The notes below the pieces were generated by a model, which saw only the letters and a program-made list of their open reading frames with translations, did not search any database and was not told the origin of the DNA. 64,000 nucleotides of DNA from Orobanche coerulescens (Eukaryota; Streptophyta; Magnoliopsida; Lamiales; Orobanchaceae), in NCBI GenBank assembly GCA_033398695.1, contig CM065815.1, forward strand, positions 144,815,001 to 144,879,000, read 5' to 3'. This document shows positions 1-11,334 of this stretch, piece after piece (positions within the stretch are counted from its first letter, which is position 1; every line of letters starts with the position of its first letter). The position numbers and the translations under genes were made by a program.

Positions 1-68
1 TTCCTGAACAGGCCTTTTATTTAGTAGGTAATATCGATGAAACTATTGCGAAAGCTATGAACTTATAA
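1..68 (+). pseudogene. atpB: plastid atpB 3' end, nuclear copy (NUPT)
   Basis: The frame from position 3 reads the C-terminus of the plastid ATP synthase beta subunit (PEQAFYLVGNIDE then AKAMNL) and stops at TAA 66-68, earlier than the plastid protein, whose C-terminal tail continues into the atpE overlap. Only the end of the gene lies in the window, so the insertion extends further left. In plastids atpB and atpE are adjacent and overlapping, which matches what follows. The early stop and the surrounding retrotransposons show that this is a decayed nuclear copy, not plastid DNA. Family identity is secure; the expected ending is recalled from memory. Confidence 0.9.
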
Positions 69-92
69 TTTTTTGGAGAGTAATCTGAAGAA

Positions 93-307
93 ATAATCTT
101 AAATCTTTGTGTACTAACCCTAATCGAATTGTTTTGGATTCAAAAGTAAAAGAAATCATTTTATCTACGAATGGTGGTAAAATTGGCGTATTACAAAACC
201 ATACTCCTATTGCTACAGCTCTAGATATAGGACTTTTGCGAATACGACTTAAGGACCAATGGTTAATGATGGACCTAATGGGTGGTTTTGTTATAATAGA
301 TACTAAT
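93..307 (+). pseudogene. atpE: plastid atpE, 5' part, split by element A
   Basis: This matches the plastid ATP synthase epsilon subunit: residues such as [17 protein letters not shown] and [16 protein letters not shown] are recognisable, ending at GGFVIIDTN. The start codon position carries ATA (93-95) instead of ATG, and a one-base loss near 117-121 shifts the frame. The gene is cut at 307 by element A, and its 3' part resumes at 9916, with the 5-bp duplication CTAAT (303-307 and 9911-9915) marking the insertion. Without the insert the frame continues into [12 protein letters not shown]. It is a non-functional nuclear plastid copy. Confidence 0.92.
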
Positions 308-946
308 TGTAATATCCGTACCTTTCCATTTTTAGCAGTTTCCATTTTTGGTGTATGTCTATTTTTATCGACTCGCTTGTAACCGTTTCAACAGTTTGAA
401 TCTACTTTATTCTTGCAGTTTTTCCATTTGGACGAGTTTTGGTGATGTTTTCACGTAATTTCATTTTATGACATGTTTTGCCGTATGAACGTTCGATTCT
501 CGTAAAACTCGTTCGTTTTCATTATTTCTTAGTCTGTGCAAGTTCGTGTGGTTGAGTTGATCGTGTTGAGACTTTCGGTTTGTAAATCCGACGTTGTATC
601 GTGATTTTCGGGCACTTGGGCCATTTTTGTAATTTCCTATAAGTTTAGGGAACTTCATCTTCTTTGTCGTATTTCGGATTTCCCGGTAGTCGGAATTATA
701 TATTTTTCAGCGCTTAGATCTATCGTCTTGTATGTTTCGTTTTTGTGTTTCTGGATTCTGGCCTTGTCGTGCGTTTCGAGTTTCGTACCTTCGGCAACAG
801 CGTACTGATCTGAGCAGTACTGAACTGCTGCGTGGGAAGCGCACGCTACTCCTTATTACCTTGCGTGCGCTACCGGTGTGCAGTTAGCGTACGTTAACTT
901 GTTATTGTTAGCGTGCACTATCGAGTGGTATTTAGCGCGTGCTAAG

Positions 947-1764
947 TGTAACACCCCCAATCCACTCAAGGATATTACACGCCGTAGACCCTCTCCTTGA
1001 GGATCTACCAGGCTGATAACTAAAATCAAACATCTAAACATCGCCTTTAAGGCTAAAATGACTCAGTAGACCGACTTGGTCTTTAAATAATAACATACAA
1101 CTCAATTCCAAACACATACCCACGCAGGGGTCAAAATACAATAAACTCCCGTACAACGGGGAAAAGATACCGCAGCAGAAAAGAAAATACAACTGGACCA
1201 ATACGACATCAACGGAACCTCGTGTGATTAGTATCGTTCATCTTTCATCATCCTTCGCGCCGACCCTGTGCTATGCTCCAAAACCTGAATGCAAAAATAG
1301 ACATCCACCCCCCGAATACTCGGGGGTTAGCAAAACTCCACTGTTTTGCTAGTGCAAGTACAAGTGCAAATACGAGCCATACAATTCACATTACACGAAT
1401 AACAATAACCAGGAATCCTCAAAAAAATCCAAACGTAACGAAAAGCACTTCCCGAGGCAAGAGTTTGGTAAAATATTCTAAAACCGAAAGGTCACAAATC
1501 AAGGGAAAACAATTTATAAAACTGTTTAAATGCCATCGAGAGTTTTGATAGAAAACAACTTAGGATTTTCAAATCCTTATCTTTCCAAAAATCAACAGGG
1601 TCACAGCCCAAAGGTTTTGTTTTCACAAATAGAAAACCGACAATAATTCACAGGGCCAGAGCCCAACATCACGTGTCCTCGACGGACATAAAATCAACAA
1701 AACATAATCGCACACGCGCATCGCCTAGGACCGGGACGAAGCCACAAATCCCACTCGAGCCCTT
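947..1764 (-). repeat. Inverted LTR segment at the left end of B
   Basis: This is the reverse complement of about the last 820 bp of the right LTR of B (roughly 6486-7304), starting at the LTR terminus. It joins the direct segment at about 1765-1770, where both partners share the microhomology GAAGGA. The first 310 bp are inverted relative to 1765-2074, giving a long hairpin with a loop of about 500 bp. Confidence 0.85.
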
Positions 1765-2074
1765 GAAGGATGATGAAAGATGAACGATACTAATCACACG
1801 AGGTTCCGTTGATGTCGTATTGGTCCAGTTGTATTTTCTTTTCCGCTGCGGTATCTTTTCCCCGTTGTACGGGAGTTTATTGTATTTTGACCCCTGCGTG
1901 GGTATGTGTTTGGAATTGAGTTGTATGTTATTATTGAAAGACCAAGTCGGTCTACTGAGTCATTTTAGCCTTAAAGGCGATGTTTAGATGTTTGATTTTT
2001 GTTATCAGCCTGGTAGATCCTCGAGGAGAGGGTCTACGGCGTGTAATATCCCGGAGTGGATTGGGGGTGTTACA
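1765..2074 (+). repeat. Direct LTR 3' segment of B
   Basis: This copy of the last 305-310 bp of the right LTR of B (about 6995-7304) ends GGGGGTGTTACA directly before the primer binding site. The normal U3 and most of R are missing on this side. Confidence 0.85.
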
Positions 2075-2078
2075 TAAA

Positions 2079-2090
2079 TGGTATCGGAAC
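2079..2090 (+). other. Primer binding site of B
   Basis: TGGTATCGGAAC lies four bases after the LTR end and differs slightly from TGGTATCAGAGC, the usual site complementary to the initiator methionine tRNA 3' end. Confidence 0.7.
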
Positions 2091-4862
2091 TTAGGTTGAG
2101 GAAACCTAGGCTGTCGGGTCAAGTCGTGTTGTTTGAGTCTTGTTTCGTCGGATTTTATCTGACTGAGTCGTGTCGCGATGCGTCGTCTGAGTTTGTTGGT
2201 CGTGATTAGTATCGTGGGCGATCATCATCTTCGTGCGACCTGTGAATGTAAGTCTCCCTTCTTTGTGTTGTGCTTCGTGTGACACGAGCTATTTTTATGA
2301 TTATTTGTTAAGTGACGGAATCCTCTTATGGATTTTGATTTCGTGATATGTGGTTATTTGACTCTCATATTTCATTCATATGAGGAGTAGTGTTGCTGGA
2401 TTGTGCATGTTGAACTGTATTTCTTTTATCCGCTGCGTGAGTTCTTTTGTAATGACTTTCGGTATTTTACCGACCGAGTTTTATTTCGAAAACCGATTCC
2501 CTTAACCGAGTTTTTGGCATTATGGCCTTGATCGCTTTGGCGAAATTCTTATGACGGTATTTAGTATTTTGTAAATGGCTTTCGTGAGTTTTTGAAATAT
2601 TACCGTCATCGGCCTTTTTGGTGTTTTTGTAAATGGTTTTTAGCCTGGTGAGTTCCGACGCGGGACCCACGGCGCTATAATATTTTGTGTAATTACCTGA
2701 AATTTTTAGGCATTCTAGCCCATTGAATTATCTTTGAAAAAACTTGAGTATCTTAGAAAATAAATTTCGAGACGTACTTTCAAAATGAATTATTTTCTCG
2801 TGGTACATCCAAGATGCCACAATATGTTTCAAAATTCTTCTACCGCGAGGACCCAAAATGTTTTGAGATATTTTCAATGTTTTATGAACACTTTTACTTA
2901 GACCTGAGGGTCGAATATTTCCGAAAGTTTTTCACGAAAAGAAAGTGTCCTCGTTTTTATCAAATGCGAGATGGTTCTCCAAAGTCTCGATAACGATGTT
3001 TCACGTTTGTACTTTTTCTTGAAAGGTGATACTCAAGATCAACCGGCATTTTTCTAAATTATTTTCAAAAGGATGTTTTCATTTGAAAAACCTATCCATT
3101 CCCATTTGAGGGATGGATATGTATGTATGATGTTTGCTTTGTCGTTATGATGTTACTCCCGAGTATGATCGAATTGGTGGCATGAATGTCGAGGTGTTGC
3201 CACGCATTTGTTGTACTAGCCCTCTGTGAGAGGTGTGAACTGGTGTTTACTGTTTATCACCTCGTGGTGATTTGCGTGTTGTCGCACGAGTGTGGGTTGT
3301 TAAAGCTTGGATTTTTGTGCGTTTATGCACATGTGTGAATGTTTCATGATGTTTGTAATTATGTGCTGGTTATCGTTCGGGCCGTTGAGGTCGCCGAACG
3401 ATACCGTCGTTGTTGTAGTGTTTGTGTGTGCATTACTTTACGATGGTAATCGTTATATATGATATGTGTTATGATTCCTTGTTGTGCTGAGTTGGCATCT
3501 CCGGTATGTTGTTTTGCGGTGTTATGTTCCATTGTATCTAGCATTTGTATTTTCGGTATGCCGAGCCGAGGCATTTCAACCGTGATGTGCCGGGGGAATG
3601 TACGTGCAAATTGTCCTTCTCGTCAGTAACACATTTCGAGTGTGGACTCGAGGGACACCGAATTCAGTTTTGCGAATTGGCTACCGAGACTTTCGGAGTT
3701 CGCGCTTCAGCACAGATATCAGAATCGGCTTTGAGAGGCCTTTGAAGGATGTTTCTGTCGATTGCCTGTTGTGTCGTCTCCTTGATTTCGTTATTGTGAG
3801 TAGCGGGGACGACCTTCTTTTAGAAGAGGTTGAATATAATACCCGTATTATTTTTGGCTTCTGCATTTTCTCTTTCTCAATTCTATAGACTCGCTCGTGT
3901 TCGTTGATACTTTCTGAACTTGTTCTGTATTCCGGTTTCATCGTTCGAACGAGCTGTGATCTTGTTTTGGGTAGATCTGGTTATCGCTGTGACTTTTTCG
4001 AGTTCGGTTCGATTCTTGTGAACCTTGTTCGGAAGTAACATCTTTTGGTTCTACTAGTTCTTTTAATTGAAGTGGATCGGATTTAGAACTTCTGTATTTT
4101 CGACTCTGTCGACTCGTTTATGTTCGTTGACATTTTCTGAGCTTGTCCTGCCCCTTGCTTTTGTTGATCGAACGAGCGTGGTATTGTTTCGGAATAACTC
4201 GTTTGTCCTTGTGACTTTTCAATTTCTATTCCCTCTCATGTAGATCTTATGTGAATGCATATGTTGTTGTTTTCGCCGGATCATATATTGTCTCGAGTCG
4301 AGATGTGAACCTTGGAGTTGTTGTTTGAATTTTTATTGTTCTTCGTGATTCGAACATGATCGTTCGATTTTTGTTGTCTCGATCTTTGTGGTTCGATCGT
4401 TTGATTGTTCGGTTTTTGTTGATCTCGTTTCGCGATTGTTGAGCGTTCAGACTCCTTCCTAATTCCCTTAAGTTCGGGAAATTAGTCTCGTTTTCGATCT
4501 TCCAACCCTTGGGCGGTGGAATTCCGTATTAGTTCAGCGATTGGCTCGCGTTTCGATTGATGTACCGTTGGGTTGGTCAATCATACTGACTTTCGTTCGT
4601 TGTATTTTGTGATTGTCGGATAATTGACTTGGCTATATTATCCGTTTGATGACGCTTGTCATTTGTTGGTTTTATTGTATCCCTAACGGCGACGTTGTGT
4701 TGGTCGTCGTGGAGCGTGTTTTCACGCCGTATGTCTCTTTGCGTTTCTTGCAGCGTTTTGCCGTTGGGCGCGAGTTTTCTATTTTTGTGTATCTCGTCAA
4801 GTTTTCCTGGCGGTTATGTTGCTCCCCCTACTTGTTTTAAGTTTCGGGACGAAACTTCTTTT
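2091..4862 (+). other. Interior of B, no recognisable gene
   Basis: About 2.8 kb without credible coding sequence: reading frames are short and match no gag or pol motif. The left part resembles the interior of K in reverse (near 60250-61627). From about 3807 a second, degenerate copy of a PPT plus LTR start occurs (compare 3807-3850 with 4845-4890), followed by two imperfect copies, about 250 bp apart, of a stretch containing GACTCG and TTCGTTGA. The last 240 bp before the PPT match the end of the K interior. Confidence 0.6.
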
Positions 4863-4875
4863 AAGGAGGGTAGAA
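4863..4875 (+). other. Polypurine tract of B
   Basis: AAGGAGGGTAGAA lies immediately 5' of the right LTR and is identical in K (reverse complement at 59735-59747). It fixes the orientation of B as plus. Confidence 0.8.
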
Positions 4876-7304
4876 TGTAATATCCGCAATTTCGAATTTC
4901 GGTAATTTTCTTTTTTCGGAGGAAGTTCGTTTTGACAACTCTATCATGACCGTTTCGTCATTCCGAGAATGATTAATTCTGCACTTTTTGTCATCCGAGT
5001 TCGTTTCGGTGTCGTTTTGTTGAGTTCTGTGTCCTTAATCGACTTTTTCACGTGGGAGTTCGACTTTGTAAAGTCACCATTAATTCTTGGAAACTCCAAA
5101 AATTCTTAATCTTTGCAACATTATAGAGCATCAAGTTAGCTTTCCAATGGTTCAAACGGTGAGTCAATCGGAGTCCATACGAAGGAGTTATGGTCGAAAT
5201 AGCTAAGACTACACGATGTGCCTTTTTCGTGTTGGAGTGGGTATGCAGTGTGCCGCGGCACACTTGGTATGCCGCGGCACACGGGCTTTTCTGCGTTTTT
5301 AGCAGATTTTCGAGGAGAAACATTCATTTTCTCCTCTCTTCTTCCTCCTACCATTCTAGGCGATTCTAAGGGCGATTTTGGGCGATTTGAGTGCTCCCAA
5401 ACTTGTAGAGATCATCCACCTCAAGTCTTGTTGTAGATTTTCGACCTCTACTTGAATCCTTCATCCAAATCAAGGTATTTTGGCTTGAACCCTTGTTTTT
5501 GTAGATTTGGGGATTTTCCTTTTTGATTTCGATTCCAATCCGTTTTTGATCAATTAATTATTGTATAAACGTTGTTTTGAACTTGTTCTATGGATCGATA
5601 CTCGTATCTTTGGTCTGCTCGACCGAGGGGTGATTTCTTTGTTCTTGAAGGGTCTTTAACATTTAATGTTCGATTAAATGTTCGAATGAGTTCCCTTTGA
5701 TAGTTTGTTGGGATTTCCGTTGTTTTCGGCCTTGATTCTCGTCGTAATCATGTTTTATTATTCCTTACGGAGGATTATAGGTGCTCGATGATTCCGATGT
5801 TGAATTCCGTTGGTGATTGATAATTCATGTGGTGTTTTCCCGTAGTAATTTCGGTGCTATCGCGTTCTAGATAGTGTTCGGGAAATTGAGGGCTACCCGG
5901 CCGTATCCGTTCATTTTTCCATTGCTCGTGATATCGAGGCAAGTACCTTGTCCATACTATTCTTGTTTTGTGAATATGATAATTGGTGATCGTCTTTATG
6001 TGGTTGTTTGATTGTTTGAAATGAGTTTTCAAAAGATTCGGTTTAGCCTTGTTAAAGGCTTGCTTTCAAAACGCGTGTGTTTTGTGAATGGTGTGGTTTG
6101 AGAATGACTATGTGAACTCTATGGATATATTTGGTGTTGATGTTGCACTTGGTATTTGCGTGTGGACGTATATTGTTTCATTTCGGTGCATTGTAGTTTG
6201 ACGTGGTGTTTTGCTAAGTGTTTGATGCTCTGGGTGAATTGTTTGAATATCCTTGATGTGATATGTTATTTGTGTGAATGTGTGGATACGGTTGAAGGTC
6301 TACAGTGACACATGGCACGTGATCATGTGGTCAGGATGCAACAAGTGATTGATCCAACCGTGAGATCCTGAGATAATCTACGGTGGCACATGGCATGCGA
6401 TCATGTGGCCAGGATGCAACAAGCAATTGATCCAACCGTGAGATGTGTGTGATTTGTTTCGCTAGCCAGCTCGGGAGGGTCCTTCGAGGCCTCGAGTGGG
6501 ATTTGTGGCTTCATCCCGGTCCTAGGCGATGCGCGTGTGCGATTATGTTTTGTTGATTTTATGTCCGTCGAGGACACGTGATGTTGGGATCTGGCCCTGT
6601 GAATTATTGTCGGTTTTCTATTTGTGAAAACAAAACCTTTGAAATTTGTGACCTGTTGATTTTGGAAAGATAAGGATTTGAAAATCCTAAGTTGTTTTCT
6701 ATCAAAACTCTCGATGGCATTTAAACGGTTTTATAAATTGTTTTCCCTTGATTTGTGACCTTTCGGTTTTAGAATATTTTACCAAACTCTTGCCTCGGGA
6801 AGTGCTTTTCGTTACGTTTGGATTTTTTTTGAGGATTCATGGTTATTGTTATTCGTAGAATGTGTATTGTATGGCTCGTATTTGCACTTGTACTTGCACT
6901 AGCAAAACAGTGGAGTTTTGCTAACCCCCGAGTATTCGGGGGGTGGATGTCTATTTTTGCATTCAGGTTTTGGAGCATAGCACAGGGTCGGCGCGAAGGA
7001 TGATGAAAGATGAACGATACTAATCACACGAGGTTCCGTTGATTTCGTATTGGTCCAGTTGTATTTTCTTTTCCGCTGCGGTATCTTTTCCCCGTTGTAC
7101 GGGAGTTTATTGTATTTTGACCCCTGCGTGGGTATGTGTTTGGAATTGAGTTGTATGTTATTATTGAAAGACCAAGTCGGTCTACTGAGTCATTTTAGCC
7201 TTAAAGGCGATGTTTAGATGTTTGATTTTAGTTATCAGCCTGGTAGATCCTCGAGGAGAGGGTCTACGGCGTGTAATATCCCTGAGTGGATTGGGGGTGT
7301 TACA
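4876..7304 (+). repeat. Right LTR of B
   Basis: It starts TGTAATATCCGCAATTTCG and ends GATTGGGGGTGTTACA (2429 bp). It carries two copies of a GTGCCGCGGCAC-type palindrome (about 5249-5284), a motif otherwise seen in E. It also has a two-copy tandem repeat of about 75 bp at 6297-6445 (CACATGGCACGTGATCATG and a variant) that recurs in both LTRs of K near 57540-57690 and 62485-62635. No coding sequence. Confidence 0.85.
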
Positions 7305-8332
7305 CTAAGCATATCTAGCGCACGCTAGCGACGTCGGGCAGTAGCTACTGGACTGGTTATAGCCCCGCGCGCTACCTTGTGATAGTTAGCGTGCGCTAAC
7401 TATGCAAATTATATAAGACAGTGGGCAGGTCAGAACAACATTCTTTTTCATTCTTTCTCTCGTTTTCTTCTTCGGGCGACGCAGAGGGCGATTACCTTCA
7501 GTTTCTATCCGATAATTCTTTGTATTCCACCACCGTATGCTCGTGATAACATATCAGCATCAACGTAATCATCCTCCAACGTCCGATTCCAAGGTATTTT
7601 CTTCAGGAACCCTAAACTTGTCTAATTTGGGGGGTTTTCGGGTTTCTCTTGATTAATTCCAAATTGTCCATATATGTTGTATATTTTTTCATCAATTGTT
7701 GTTATCGGATGAATCCCAATCCATTCCACCTAGTTAAATTCGTGAATTATAGATTTGGGGAGGTTTTGCATAAACCCTCGCCCGTATCGATTGATCATTC
7801 ATTGTCGTGGTTTGTAATTGGGGTTATGGGTGTTTTCCATTCAATTATTGTTGTCCGTTGGGACTGAGTTATGTTGATCTTTCGTTTAGGAACTGTCGTT
7901 TTCCATCCGGACCGTTCGTAATCGTATTTCATTTCCGATTCTCCAAATATGTCTCAAAGGCAAGTACTTTACATTTGTTTACGCCTTCTAGTATTTGATT
8001 TATGGCCTTTCGTGGTTGTGTGGATGTATATATGTATCTTCACCTAGGGATTGGTCCGACGGGGCCTCTAGGGATACGTTGCCGTGAGTTTCGTATCTCG
8101 AACTATGGTTAGCCACCCAGGGATGTCCGACGGGGCTCTGCAGGGTACGGTGTCCGTGAGTCTCGTACCAAGGTTAACTTTTAATTGTTTTGTTGGAGAA
8201 AATGTGTTTTGTGCTTGTGCACCGTATAATATTCCGGAATATAAATGATTTCTAAAATGATTTTTGGCGCATATTTTCATCTGATTAGAATGGTAGTTCA
8301 AATGGATTGTACTTGCACTAGCAGTTGTCGCT

Positions 8333-9474
8333 TGTTGCTACCCAAAATATTATCCGGAGATAGATATTGCTGGAATGGATGGATAGCAAACAAAGTGCGA
8401 GAGCACTTCCGTAGAGAAAGTAAATAACACAAGATTTGCCGGGGTTGTTAGTCCCGGGCTTGAATGCTCTCGCGAGATATTATTAATACGAATATTCGGG
8501 GATACAAGTATTAATGTTAGAATACTATTACAATGAGTGTAACGATTCTAGTTATCTTAGCTAGTGAGCGTGTAGATTGCCGGAAGAACCAGATGTGATG
8601 CTCTGTGAGTTCTTGTAACAACGTTGATGAGCTGTAACAACCGTGAGAAATCAACAGTCTCCCACAATGTGTAATTGTTGAAGGTTTGAGCTCTTGGGCT
8701 TGTGAATCTCTTCGAATCTGCACTGTGGAGACTCCTTACCTCTGCCGATCGTCTTCTGGTTGAGAGGTGCTGAGAGAGAAATCTTGAGATATATTCGGGG
8801 AAGGAAGCCAAGAGCTTGAAAGTATGTGAGTATTTGAGTGTATTCTCTGAACTTAGTGGAGAAGGCGTGAACTAAATGAAGAATTTGTGAACCGATCGCA
8901 ATGAATTGCCAACCTTTTTCCAGTTGCTGAATGTTCTCTATTTATAGGACTGGGACATGCTGGGTGATCGCCTTTGCTGTATTATAATAAGCGGGCGATC
9001 ATCTTTTAGCACATGGATTGGTCCCTCAAAAGTGCGCAGGAGTTGCTGGCAGCCGGCTGCGCGGTCCAATGAGAAGCCTGCACGCGTCCGAGTCGCTGTC
9101 ACGGGCGGCCCCACCTTGTACCTTTCGGCGGGCTTGTCGGTAGGTGATAAGGTGGTGCCAGGCTGTGGTCAACGATCCGGGAATCACGGCAGCTGTCGCG
9201 GATCTGCACATGGGAGATGCTTTGAGACTCAGTCTTCATGGACTTTGACGGACGATGGTTTCTGTTCGGGGCGTAGGACGGCCGCCCTTAGCCGGGCACC
9301 AGAGTCGATCGCTAGGTACCATGGGGTGATCGCCGTGGGAGTCGATCGCTAGATGCCCGTAGGTGGTCTAGTATCTTTGGTTATGTGAGTCCGCCATAGT
9401 TTGACCGGATGTAGACTCGGTCGCTCGGCCTTATAGTCGATCGCCTGTCGAGGTGAATAAATCTTGACACAACA
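8333..9474 (-). mobile_element. Element C: solo LTR, TGTTG...CAACA type
   Basis: A 1142-bp sequence begins TGTTGCTACCC, ends CTTGACACAACA and is flanked by TCGCT (8328-8332, 9475-9479). It interrupts the U5 region of A: A resumes at 9480 in the stretch with CCCCTTAAATGGGGG. A TATA-like CCTATAAATAGAG reads on the minus strand (8937-8950), with several GCGATCGCC-like copies upstream of it on that strand (8960, 8992, 9303, 9323, 9338, 9435), so I orient it minus. The terminal motif is more typical of copia than gypsy LTRs. A 131-codon plus frame at 8957-9352 has no protein-like features. Confidence 0.8.
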
Positions 9475-9910
9475 TCGCTAACCCCTTAAATGGGGGAAAT
9501 ATTTTTTGTATTTCAGGTACAGGTCTTGGAGACAAGCGAGCACACGAGCCGTATGAGAATGATGGGCAAGCATGATACTGTTCAGTAGTCATTTGTGGGT
9601 GTTCTGTCCTGTCGTTTATTTATTGTTGTCTTGTTTTGGGATTTCTGTATTATGAAATTGATTTAAGTACTCGAGTACTTACATTTTGAATTTGTTAATG
9701 TTGTGTTCCCGTTTTGGGATATGGATTTGATGTCAGATTGTATTTGTCGGATTTTAGTCTTATATTTGAATGTCTTGGTTTGAGAAATTGTCGTTTTGTT
9801 AATGATTGTATGTCGTTGTCGAATGTCTTGTTGGTACGTTAGCCTGGTGGATTCCACCGTGTGGGGTCCACGGCACTGTAATATGCCCTGATCGTCTTGG
9901 GGGTGTTACA

Positions 9911-10101
9911 CTAATGAGATCACTGTTTTAGTAAATGATGCGGAAAAGGATGGTAATATTGGTCCACAAGAAGCTCAGCAAACTCTTGAAATAGCGGAAG
10001 CTAATTTGAGAAAAGCTAAAGGAAAGAGAAAATGAATTGAGGCAAATCTAGCTCTCCGACGAGCTAGGACAAGACTGGCAGCTGTCAATGCGATTTCATA
10101 A
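9911..10101 (+). pseudogene. atpE: plastid atpE, 3' part
   Basis: After the duplicated CTAAT the frame reads [15 protein letters not shown], then [17 protein letters not shown], and ends with ALRRARTRLAAVNAIS and a stop at 10099-10101, the C-terminal half of the plastid ATP synthase epsilon subunit. An in-frame TGA at 10033-10035 truncates it. It continues exactly where the 5' part (93-307) stops, so the two pieces were one gene copy before element A inserted. Confidence 0.92.
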
Positions 10102-10308
10102 CTAATTGGTGCGTTCAAATAATCAAAATAAGTTCTATTTCGAAACCCTATTTGAATTTGATTCTGTCGGGTAAATCCAAATTTGATACAACACAATTAA
10201 AAAGGGAAATTTATATATATATATATATAATAAAATATATATAAATAGAAGAGAGTGGGCATAAAACTTATTAGATACCATTAGCTACAGTATGTAATAA
10301 GTTTTACC
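10102..10308 (+). other. plastid atpE-trnM spacer, nuclear copy
   Basis: About 200 bp of AT-rich sequence between the atpE stop and the TSD of D. Length and position fit the plastid atpE-trnM intergenic spacer. It contains a (TA)n run at 10213-10230. No gene. Confidence 0.7.
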
Positions 10309-11334
10309 TGTTGGAATAATTTGGTACTTGCACGTGTATTACAAATAATATTCTGAAGTGAACTATAACAAATAACAGAATCAAATATTACACTTGAAAC
10401 GAAAGAATAATTTTTTAATAAAAATGACAAAAGATCGTCTGAAGCTAGAGCTTCTGCCTGCAAGACGAGAATACGCCCCGGTAGTGCTCACGGTAAAGCG
10501 GCTCGTCCCTAAAGGTTAAAACGACCTGAACGTCTCAACAGTAGCAGCACCACAAACTGAACGAGCACCTGCGAACTAGATTGGAACGAAGACTGAACTT
10601 GAATATGGTATGCTATGCTTTGATAAAATATGCACTGTATTTTTCGTGAAATCTGCAATGACCAGATGCTAATATATATAGCAAATCTCGATCAAGTGAA
10701 GGGACTCTTTGCCATTAATCCTGCCATGATGGCTGGCGGTTTCAGACGCTCAAAGGGCTCGGTCGGATGAAGAGTCTTGCCTCTTGTCCTGCCCCTATTA
10801 CCTAGGCAACTCAAGGGTCTTGGTCCATACCAAAAGGTAAGTGGATTTACGGATTTGGTCCAAAAAGATAAGCCCAAACACCAGCCCAAAGCACCAATTG
10901 TCAAGATCCAAGTCCTGGTCCTGGGCCTGAGCCTAGACTGAGCCCGAGCCGACCCGACCCGATGGACGGTCGGTCGGTCGGCGGCGGTGGTGCGCGCGCG
11001 CGTGTTTGTGTGTGTGTGCGCGAGGACACCCTTACACACCATCCCACTTTTATTAAGCCCATATAGACAAAGACTTTAAATACAAGCCAAAACATCCATC
11101 CACAATCAATGTGGGACAACTAACATTATATATATTATGTTAGTTCTTACTCCAACATCCAACTTTAATATATAATATCTCACTCACCGGAAATCAGTTT
11201 AAAAATATTAAATAAACCACGTTCATCTACTCACGACGTAGATTAACATTCAATAAATATTTTAATTAAATAATAAATATTTAATTAACAATATTATTCT
11301 TAATAAATGGTTAATTACTAAATCATTTCCAACA
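10309..11334 (-). repeat. 3' LTR of D (left copy)
   Basis: A 1026-bp LTR bounded by TGTTGG and CCAACA. It pairs with 48237-49208. It contains a GC-rich tract at about 10945-11015 with GGTCGGTCGG repeats followed by alternating CG and GT dinucleotides, a sequence type prone to Z-DNA. Reading frames across it are low complexity and not credible genes. Confidence 0.85.

Larger units (their letters stand above)
947..7304 (+). mobile_element. Element B: non-autonomous gypsy-type retrotransposon with rearranged left LTR
   Basis: It is inserted in the U3 of A with a perfect 5-bp duplication CTAAG (942-946, 7305-7309). The right LTR is 4876-7304. Left of the primer site the LTR is not a normal copy: 947-1764 is an inverted U5-side segment followed by about 310 bp of direct U5-side sequence ending at 2074. 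Both outer ends of the element are therefore the same LTR end (TGTAACACCCCC on the left, GGGGGTGTTACA on the right). The interior (2075-4875) has a primer site and a polypurine tract but no gag or pol. It is a relative of K at the right of the window. Confidence 0.85.
808..7425 (+). promoter_or_regulatory. U3 palindrome array and TATA of solo LTR A (interrupted by B)
   Basis: Near-palindromic copies related to TAGCGTGCGCTA occur around 840, 865, 886, 909 and 933, and again at about 7316, 7366 and 7387 after insert B. A TATA-like sequence (near 7407) follows within about 20 bp of the last copy. The layout, a GC-rich motif cluster directly 5' of TATA, recurs in most LTRs of this window. Function is inferred from position only. 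Confidence 0.55.
308..9910 (+). mobile_element. Element A: solo LTR of a Ty3/gypsy element, with B and C nested inside
   Basis: The element begins TGTAATATCCGT and ends GGGGGTGTTACA, flanked by CTAAT on both sides (303-307, 9911-9915). Its own sequence is 308-946, 7310-8332 and 9480-9910, about 2.1 kb, the same size as the LTR of F. Its first 200 bp and its last part (the stretch around CCCCTTAAATGGGGGAAAT) align by eye with the LTR of F, so A is a diverged relative of F reduced to a single LTR. A TATA-like AATTATATAAGA lies near 7407. No second LTR, primer site or pol sequence belongs to it. The solo state implies LTR-LTR recombination after integration. Confidence 0.88.

Noticed and set aside
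3545..3941. Frames of 66-96 codons on both strands in the interior of B
   Set aside because: Overlapping in several frames, no motif, and located where a degenerate LTR start can be recognised.
8957..9352. 131-codon plus-strand reading frame
   Set aside because: It lies in solo LTR C across GATCGC repeats; composition is arginine-serine rich with no domain, and it runs opposite to the likely LTR orientation.
1..10308. The window being plastid or mitochondrial DNA
   Set aside because: Plastid genes are present, but they are decayed and split by full-size LTR retrotransposons with target duplications, which points to nuclear DNA.
10692..11119. Minus-strand frames of 72-116 codons with arginine and threonine repeats
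   Set aside because: They read through GC and GT dinucleotide repeats of the D LTR; the similar LTR copy at 48567-48914 gives the same artefact.
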